Below, piece by piece: positions 56,398 through 64,000 of a DNA stretch of 64,000 nucleotides. A model generated the notes under the pieces. It was given only the letters and a program-made list of their open reading frames with translations. It was not told where the DNA came from and searched no databases. Positions within the stretch are counted from its first letter, which is position 1. Each line of letters begins with the position of its first letter. Source of the DNA: Naematelia aurantialba (lineage: Eukaryota > Basidiomycota > Tremellomycetes > Tremellales > Naemateliaceae); the NCBI GenBank assembly GCA_021527695.1, contig JAKFAO010000007.1:62001-126000 (forward strand), written 5' to 3'. The translations under genes and the position numbers were made by a program.

Positions 56398-57073
56398 TCG
56401 GCTGGCGGAGCGTGTGGAGGCGGAGGCGGAGTGCGTTGCTCCTAGCGTAGGGTGTCGTGTCGGGTGAGGATGGCAGCGGTTGCACAGGTGGTGAGGGCAG
56501 AGGGCCAGCGGCAGAGAGGCAGAGAGGCGAGAGACAGAGGGAGCAGAGGCAAAAAGAGGTAGAGGGAGGTAGCAGGAGGTAAAGGGAGACACGGGGAAAG
56601 AGGGAGAAATGGGGACGCATAGGGGGACGCGGGAAGGCGGCTGGGACGAGTTGGCAATCTAGTTATCGGCCGTGCGCCATGCATGCAGATGCCTGTTGTG
56701 AACGTTGAGCGGGCGTGGAGGGATGTTGCAAGCTTTCAGCCAGAGGAGGGCTGCGTGCTGCTCGGCCGCTCAGGGTGTCCTGGTTCTTGGATCTTGGCAC
56801 TTGACTGCTGACTTTTCACTCTTGTCTTGGTCAGTGGCTGGGCTTGATCAGTGGCGGGTCCAGACGAGATACAATCAGATCAAGAGGTTTCGGGTCTACG
56901 TCTACCTCTACCGGCACGCTGTTGGACCCGTGCTGCCTTGCAATATCGTGAGTGGTCCGGGCTCTTCTGAGGCGATAGATGATAGATGATAGATGATAGA
57001 TGATAGATGGTTGACGATAGACGAGGACAGGCCTCTAGACGTAGGACGTACCCCTACGAAAGACTAACATGCC
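56398..57073. other. Region between convergent SEC14 and tail-anchored genes
   Basis: 676 bp without a gene; contains purine-rich GAGGCAGAG-type sequence (56490-56600) and a 7-bp microsatellite. Confidence 0.5.
56972..57009 (+). repeat. (GATAGAT)n microsatellite
   Basis: Five 7-bp GATAGAT units in intergenic DNA. Confidence 0.85.
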
Positions 57074-57442
57074 CTAGACGTAGGTGACGGTGGTGCCGAG
57101 TGTCCAGATACCTGCAAAGCGGGCGATCCACCACCTGAGCCAGAAGATTGCCCACTCCCGCCACCCGGCATTTCGGCGTGCCCTGGCCAGCCGTTGCCTC
57201 ACTTGCGCCATTGCCACTCCCACTGGCACGCCCACTCCCGTTCCCGCTCCGACTCGGTCTGGTATTCCCATGCCCACGCCCGCTCCCGGTCCCACTGCGG
57301 CTGCGGCTGTGGTCGCTCCCGTGCTTCTTGGCCGACCGAATCGCCGTCGAAGGACGAAGAGCGCCAGTGCGGCCACAACAGGGATGGGGACGAACCACAG
57401 CCTCGAGGCAAGGACGTTCAACGCGTGGAGAGCGCTGTTGCC

Positions 57443-57485
<43 letters not shown>

Positions 57486-59117
57486 GTCTGCGGGAGCAGG
57501 TCGGACGGTATCGACATCGACCAGGGAAAGGGCAGGGACGACACGAGGGCGGCCCACTTCGAGCGAGGCGGGACGTGCCGCGCAGGAGAAGAGGCAGAGG
57601 CAGACGAGTCAGAGTGCACGTCGCTGGGAGACGAGCGGGGCCGGTGGTGGATGTATATCCGTGAAGGGAGGGTACTGGTGCTCCCGGCGTCGTCGTCCCT
57701 CTGCTTCTGCGTCTCCTCTCTTCCATTTCTCTTCTCCCTTTCCTTCTCCTTTCTCTTGCCCTTTCCCTGTTCCCTTCCCGTGTCCGTGTTGGTAATACCC
57801 ATCGACCCCGCTGTCCGCACACGGTCCCCACCCCCACCACTACCATTACTTGTCACATTTGGCATTCCGCTTCCACGTCGGATGTCACCCCCCGACCGAC
57901 CAGGGGTGCGCAGAGGGCTCGCGGTGACCGAGACCATGCCGGCAGTCGAAGCAGGTCGCGCCGTCCGTTCGCTAGACGACGAACTGGTCGAGCTGGACCG
58001 GGCCCGGGATCGAGACTTCTGGTTCGCAGATCTCGTTCGGTGGGATGTGGGCGAGGACGGTACTGCTGGCGTTGGTCCTGAGGTCCGTGCTGATGCTGGT
58101 GGTGCTGATGGAGAAGGGATGTCGAGAGACTCGATGGATGAGGTGAGGAGGGTGGAGGCACTTGGCGAACCGCGGGACGCGTAAGACCGGATGTGGCGAT
58201 ACAGGCTCTGAGATTGTATCAGCCTCGTCAGATCACTCTGTAGACTGTGTGAGTAAGATGGCGGAGAGTATGAGGGCGGAGCTGCACGGAGGAAGCAGCG
58301 GCAGGAGGAAGAGGGTACAAACCTCTTTCCGCTTTGAGCCGAGCACCTCGTCTCCGTCCAATATCCCTCGGGCCATTTCAAACTCCCCTTCACGAACCAG
58401 CACCTCGCCTACAAACAGCTGCACGACTTTGGCATGAGCCTCGCGTAGTGCCTCGATGTCCTTTGCTGATGCGTGGCCGGGCGCGAGGGCTGGCGTTCCT
58501 GCTCCGTGGGTGTGGGCGTCATGTCCTGCAGCGTGGGTGTGATTGGCTGTTGGGACCCTATAGGTGGCCGAGATGGCGGTGAGGAAGGTGTCGGGCAAAT
58601 TGGCCAGGTAGCTCTCTGCCAAGCCATGGGCGTAGGACAGCGCGGAAGGTGCCGGTCGGAGCTTGAGTGCCGCAAGCAGCAGCGTCGATACCAGTGCTGG
58701 GGGAAGTATCGATGCCTGGCCGTCACTTGACGATGATGCTCTAGAAGAAGAAGAAGGAGAATGGAGGTACTGCGCCTCGCAAACCCGCTGAGCATGCGCG
58801 AGAATCAGAGCAGGTGGACATGGGGGCAAGAGAGCTACCAGGTCCGGCGGGAGGGTAGTCGTATTTACCGGTGGGTCGTTGTACAGCGATGCATGTGCGG
58901 ACACGACGAGCTTGAGAACCTTGACGCGCCATTCGTCCGCCTGGGATGGAGGGGACAGATTGTACCACGCCGCCGAGGGAGACGTAGGCGGCAGCTGGAC
59001 GAGGAGACGAGCGAGGGCGGCGTGGGTCTTGCCGTGGTCACGGCGGACGAATGACTGGCTGGCGGCGGTGTACAGTGCTTCCAGAGCTGAGTCTGGACTG
59101 CCGGGTGGGTTCGTCAT
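57074..59117 (-). CDS. Tail-anchored TPR-like membrane protein; candidate PEX26/PEX15-type anchor
   Basis: Not confidently recognised. Two exons (58323-59117, 57074-58207) give about 642 residues. The N-terminal 270 residues look like helical repeats (ALEALYTAASQSFVRRDHGK, EWRVKVLKLVVSAHASLY, LILAHAQRVCEAQYL, VSTLLLAALKLRPAPSALSYAHGLAESYL, VVQLFVGEVLVREGEFEMARGIL). A long disordered Ser/Arg/Lys-rich middle contains an (SN)n tract. Near the C-terminus is one hydrophobic span (RLWFVPIPVVAALALFVLRRRFG), then a basic linker and a second aromatic hydrophobic stretch (REWAIFWLRWWIARFAGIWTLG). Helical N-terminus plus C-terminal anchor recalls fungal PEX26 or yeast PEX15, which hold the PEX1/PEX6 ATPases on peroxisomes. 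That assignment is inference. It is divergent from elongation factor 3. Confidence 0.7.
57433..57482 (+). repeat. (GTTGCT)n hexanucleotide repeat
   Basis: About eight GTTGCT units; on the coding (minus) strand they read AGCAAC and give the (Ser-Asn)n tract of the tail-anchored protein. Confidence 0.85.
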
Positions 59118-59580
59118 TGCCGCGAGGGCTGCGCATACAGAGCAGCAGGTTAGCTGCGCGTAGACGAAGATATAGAAGAATGTTAAACTGCAATCTGCCT
59201 TCTCCCATTCGGCAACGATGCCTAGCCGGAAGCAGAGGAATGACGTGGCAATAACACAAAGTTTTTGGTAACCAAAGCAACAGTAGTGAGCTTGTTTTGA
59301 TAAGATACGCGCGACGCCACCCTGCAAGAGATTTTTCTTTTTTTCAGTGCGTTCCCCCCCCCCCAACAACGATCCTTTCTTCCCAAACGCACTCACAGGC
59401 TCCGACGTTTGGTTTCTCAACACTCACCGCTCTGCTTTCGATAGAGATCTAGACTGTCCCACTTGTACATTACACCACGCCAGCCAGCCCCGTGCTGGAT
59501 CCGCATATTTCCTGTAATCTGACTGCAAAAACCCCAGCATCTGACCCACGTTCATCCTTCATACCATTTGAGCAGTCGCC
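59118..59580. promoter_or_regulatory. Divergent promoter of tail-anchored gene and elongation factor 3
   Basis: 463 bp between opposed starts, with a T-rich stretch and a 10-C run at about 59335-59366. Strong promoter activity toward EF3 is expected from its usual abundance. Confidence 0.45.
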
Positions 59581-62500
59581 ATGTCGCCCGTCGCCGCGCC
59601 TACCGCGCTCACGCCGCTGCCCCCTTCCCCGCTTCTCGCCGAGCTCACGTCCCTCGCCACGGCCGGATCGAATGTCGAGGCAAAATCCATTGCCGACGGT
59701 ATCGCCCTTGCGCTCAAGAAAGCTCCACATACCCTCGAGGCACTGCAGGAAGCGCGTATTGTCGACGTCGTGCTTGCCTGGTCCGCCTCCAAGTCGGGAT
59801 ACGAGCGCGAGTCGGCACCTGTCCTCGTCGACCGCCTCTGCCGCTCGCTCGGTCCCGGCATCGAGGGCGTGTTCCTGCCCCTCGTGCCGGCGCTGCTGAA
59901 CCTCGCCATGGACAAGGGCCAGCCCGTCCGAAGCGCCGTCAACAGCGCCATGACGGCGCTGATCAAAATCTGTCCCGCCGAGGGATCGCGCATGGTGCTG
60001 GACGTGCTCAGCTCCACCCTCGACGAAGTCAAAGGCTGGAGGAGCAAGATTGCCGTCCTCAAAGCCATGGAGGGGCTCGTCAAGCCCGGCGCCGAGGAGT
60101 GGGTCGCCAACGAGCTCGGCAGAGTCATCCCTGTCGTCGAACACGCCATGCACGACACCAAATCAGAAGTGAGTTTTCATTCTAGCACTAGCGATCACCC
60201 CATCATCCGACTGCATTGGGTCAAGCTCACGGCTACAGGTGTCGACGGCTGCCATCAAAACTGCCACCACGCTGTGCGGTACCCTCCCAAACCCGGATGT
60301 TTTGAAACACATTGGTGCTCTCGTCCAGGCGATGGCCTCTCCCAACGCCGTCCCCGGTACCATCAAGGCGCTCTCCTCGACTACCTTTGTCGCAGAGGTC
60401 AACGCGCCCACTCTCGCAGTCATGGTCCCTCTCCTCACCCGTGCCTTGAAGGAACGCTCTACCGACACCCAACGTATGACCTGCATCGTCGTTGGCAACC
60501 TGGTCAAGCTCGTTCGGGACCCTACCGTCGCTGCGCGATACCTCAGCTCGCTCGTTGGCGGAGTGCAGCAGCTCGCGGACGGCGCCGCGTTCCCTGAGAT
60601 TCGAGCGTTCGCCCAGACAGCACTCGACATTCTCTTGGCCGCGGGCGCATCCGCTTCGGCCACTCCGCTCCCTCCTCGCGACATCCCTTTGGCCGTCACA
60701 GAGGCATTGACAGTCATGGCTCCTCACCTTGCCGTCCCTGGACTTCCCTCACACCCTTCGCTGCCCCTGTCCGCGTCTATGCCCAACGCACCCATCATCG
60801 CGCATGCCATCGAATACGAGGCCAACCTCGTCGCCGATCTCGTAGAGGCTCGCCGGTGGGACGCATCCGTATGGGAGGGCAAGGGTCTGGGGTCATTCAT
60901 GAAATTGTTTCTGGGAGCCGAAGCCGGCAACCAAGCCACCGCGGCGATCCGTAAAGCGTTCATGGATATCGATCAGCAAAAGTACGCTCCGGCAGAGGCA
61001 GACGACGAGTCCGACGGCCCACTTTTATGCGACATCCAGTTCTCCCTGGCGTACGGTGGTTTACTCTTGCTGAACCACACGAACCTCAAATTGAGGAGAG
61101 GACGGCGATACGGCATCTGTGCCGCGAACGGTGCCGGTAAATCGACGCTGATGAAAGCTATCCGTGATGGCAAGGTAAGTGGATAGTTGTTTTGGTGCAT
61201 AGAAGTTGGACACTGACAGTGTCAGGTCGAAGGATTTCCCCCTCCCGAAGAGCTGCGTACGATCATGGTCGAACACGCCCTGCAAGGCGAAGACACCTCG
61301 ATCGCTATCCTCGACTTCATTTCGGCCGACCCCAAGCTCGCCGCGAAGAAGCGCGAAGAGATCAGCGCCATGCTTCTCTCGGTAGGCTTCTCTGACGAGA
61401 AGCAGCAAGATCCAGTCGCGTCCCTATCCGGAGGATGGAAGATGAAGCTTGAACTTGCGCGTGCAATGCTCATCGGTGCCGATATCCTCCTGCTCGACGA
61501 ACCTACCAATCACCTCGATGTCCAAACCGTCGCCTGGCTCGAGCAGTACCTGTGCAACCTCCCGGACATGACCTGCATGATCGTCTCGCACGACTCTGGC
61601 TTCCTGGACAACGTCTGCACGGACATCATGCACTACGAGCAGAAGAAAATCGTCTACTACAAGGGCAACCTGTCCAAATTCGTCGAGAGGGTGCCAGAGG
61701 CGAAATCGTACTACACGCTCGCTGCGACTTCTATCAGGTGAGCACATGCGCGTCCGCTAGTCAAAGGCGAATGGCAATTAGCAGTTGGCTGATTTGAGCA
61801 GATTCTCCTTCCCTCCCCCTGGATCGCTTATGGGAGTCCGATCAAACACGCGCGCGATCATGAAGCTCTCGAACTGTACCTTCACCTATCCAGGCGCGTC
61901 CAAGCCGTCGCTGAAGAACGTCTCCTGCTCGCTGTCTCTTTCGTCGCGAGTCGGCATTGTCGGACCCAACGGTGCGGGTAAATCAACGCTTATCAAGCTC
62001 CTTACCGGCGAGACGGTCCCGCAGGAGGGCTCGGTGCACAAGCATCCTGCTCTGCGAGTAGGCTACGTCGCCCAGCACGCGTTCCACCACATCAACCAAC
62101 ATCTGACGAAGACTGCCGTGCAATACATGTGAGTGCGCTGCGAGCGTATTGAAAGCGCTTGAGGGTGTGAAGAAACTAGCTGAGACATTTCAGTCAATGG
62201 CGATACCAGGATGGTCACGATAGGGAGATGATGGAGAAAGCTACTCGCGTGTTGACCAAGGAGGACGAGGAGATGATGGATCGGCCCATTGAGGGCAAGG
62301 ACGGCTCGCTCCGCAAGATCGAGGTGAGCTTTGAGCTTCGGCCATGAGTCCGGGCAGTCTATTGGAAGCAGCAGCTCACTTGTGGCAGTTCATCCTGGGC
62401 CGACAGAAGCTCAAGAAATCGTTCCAGTACGAAGTCAAGTTCAAGGGCTACGACCACAAGCACAACGCCTGGATCCCGCGCGACGTCCTGATTGACAAGG

Positions 62501-63603
62501 GGTTCACCAAGCTGCTGGGGCAGTTTGACGATATGGAGTCGTCCAGAGAGGGCGCGGGGATGCGGGATACCGGTGCCGCGGCGGTCAGGGAGGTCCTCGA
62601 GGCGGTGGGGCTGGACGGCGATATCGCGCAGTATAACGAGATGCAGGGGCTGTCGGGAGGGCAGAAGGTGAAGGTCGTCATTGCTGCGGCCATGTTCAAC
62701 CGGTGAGTTGTCGATGTCTCCTCGATGTCTCCGCACGCGCCCCTCCCCGCCGTTCTCCCCACCATCTCCCTTCGTGTCCCCCCTCTCCTCCCCTTCCTTC
62801 CAACTCTAGCCACGTTTTGTAGAACACCCGGATCCACATCCAATGTGGATACTCGCCTCGATAGCTCATATGTGGTTGACGGGGCTGACCTATCCACAGA
62901 CCTCAATGTCTGTTCCTCGACGAGCCTACCAACTTCTTGGACCGAGAAGCGCTGGGCGGTCTCGCTGTCGCGATCAAAGAATGGGGAGGTGCCGTGTGCA
63001 TCATCTCCCACTCGCAGGAATTCGTCTCGGCGCTCTGCCCTGAAATCTGGCACGTCGATAATGGAGAACTCACGCACCGCGGCAAAGTCGCACTGGTCGA
63101 GGATGCATTTGATAACCCGTCGATGCCGGGCTCGCGCACGACCAGCAAGTCTGGTACGCCGCGGATGGGCACGCCGACGCCAGGCGCGAGTAACGTTACG
63201 AGCGCGGCTACGAGTGCGGCAAACAGCGGCGCAGAGGACGTGGGCGATAACCTGGCGAAATTGGCTCTCAAGCCAAAGAAGAAGAAGAAGGTGGGTGATT
63301 TGAGTCTACAGCTGTCTCCAGATGCATCGGCGAACCGGTCCATCCATCCTCGAAACTAAATCCATCCATCCGGCGTCGGGACCTTTGATAGTTGGAATCC
63401 CAGGACGATGATCGCGTCGTGGCGGAGTCGCAGGACGGCGCTGATGCGTGTAGATGACGCGAAACGAGATGAAAGCGCAGGAAGAGCGGAGACGTCTGCG
63501 CAAGCTCAACTGGCTTACTTATGGCGGTACGTCGCGTTGCTGAGGCCCAAGTGTGGTGCTGATGGACGCAGGCGAGCGCGAACCCGATACCGACGACGAA
63601 TAG
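59581..63603 (+). CDS. TEF3: Translation elongation factor 3 (ABC-F ATPase)
   Basis: Fungus-specific ribosomal ATPase that removes E-site tRNA. Exons 59581-60168, 60239-61174, 61226-61737, 61802-62128, 62194-62323, 62389-62702, 62900-63290, 63454-63526, 63572-63603; about 1100 residues (usual 1044-1055). HEAT repeats fill the first 400 residues. The first ABC domain has Walker A GICAANGAGKSTL, signature SLSGGWKMKLELARAM and Walker B LLLDEPTNHLD. The second has GIVGPNGAGKSTLIKLL, LSGGQKVKVVIAAA and LFLDEPTNFLD (spliced from exons 6 and 7). A chromodomain-like insert lies before it (YEVKFKGYDHKHNAWIPRD). The C-terminus is basic (KKKKK), then MTRNEMKAQEERRRLRKLNW and the end DTDDE. An extra Gly/Ser/Thr/Pro-rich linker (about 45 residues) sits between the second ABC domain and the basic tail and explains the greater length. 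Confidence 0.95.
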
Positions 63604-64000
63604 AGGTTGGTAGTCGCACTAGAATTGGCTCGGTCGATTTCGAAGCATCTCTGGTTCATTCGACTGGTCCACGCATCTCTTTCTCGGGTTGAAGCACCTC
63701 TTGGTCAATTGGATTGTCAAAGTCGTTGCTCGTCTGTTCAGTCACGTATTTGCTCCATGGATAATCAGAGTCCTCAGTCATCCGAGTCGAGCATCGGCAT
63801 ATTCGATCTGTGTCTCTTTTCGTGTATACTCCTGTACCCCTAGATAATACCTGGCTCGGTCATAGATGGTCATATCACGGTTCCATGCATGGATTAATGA
63901 GTGCTTGCATCATGATTGAGTGCGCCAGACTGCAGGTAGTTACATGTACGGTGCGGTGCGGTACGGTGGCGACAGAAGCTCCGAATGGCATCAGTTTCTT
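63604..64000. other. 3' flank of elongation factor 3
   Basis: About 400 bp to the window edge; no coding region recognised. Confidence 0.5.

Noticed and set aside
57084..58184. 366-codon frame antisense to the tail-anchored gene
   Set aside because: Low-complexity shadow of the disordered Ser/Arg-rich coding region; the minus strand has the better exon structure and membrane anchor.

Overview
The window is nuclear DNA from a basidiomycete fungus. Genes are split by many very short introns (mostly 35-60 nt) with GTRNGT donors, CTGAC or CTAAC branch points and YAG acceptors. Both strands are densely used, and the set includes fungus-specific genes such as translation elongation factor 3 and BIM1-like surface proteins. 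The intron density resembles Tremellomycetes, but species cannot be decided from the sequence. No tRNA, rRNA, transposon or CRISPR array was recognised. Gene models below were built by hand from splice signals, reading phase and conserved motifs; most junctions were checked for phase.

Layout. 0.6-5.5 kb: a double-RING plus LON-domain protein (CrgA/LONRF-like) and the ribosome biogenesis factor RRP15. 5.6-7.3 kb: an intronless, bacterial-looking TPR protein. 7.8-17.9 kb: what looks like an omega-amino-acid (GABA/polyamine type) catabolic cluster, consisting of succinate-semialdehyde dehydrogenase, class III aminotransferase, HAD hydrolase, FAD-dependent amine/amino-acid oxidoreductase and a Zn2Cys6 regulator. 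18-19.5 kb: no convincing gene. 19.5-25.6 kb: two head-to-head BIM1-like copper-protein paralogues (one membrane-tailed, one GPI-type) and a second Zn2Cys6 factor. 26.5-30.6 kb: a multi-pass hybrid histidine kinase. 31.4-33.4 kb: an aldo/keto reductase with micro-exons. 33.5-37.3 kb: SPO11 and exosome subunit RRP4 sharing a 177-bp divergent promoter. 37.6-39.5 kb: two tandem orphan single-span/coiled-coil proteins.

41-64 kb is mostly conserved core: striatin (STRIPAK scaffold), PNS1 choline-transporter-like protein, a CsbD-like stress protein, a kynurenine-type aminotransferase with a mitochondrial presequence, a penta-EF-hand protein, SEC14, a tail-anchored protein that may be a PEX26/PEX15-type peroxisomal anchor, and elongation factor 3. 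Simple repeats are common in introns and intergenic DNA, the most striking being a 9-bp G-rich minisatellite at 51.36-51.59 kb between two convergent genes.

The observations most worth following are an apparent 2-nucleotide micro-exon in SEC14 (55983-55984), the divergent BIM1-like pair lacking the N-terminal histidine, the catabolic cluster with its own regulator, GC-AG introns, the orphan membrane/coiled-coil pair, and the candidate peroxisomal tail-anchored protein.
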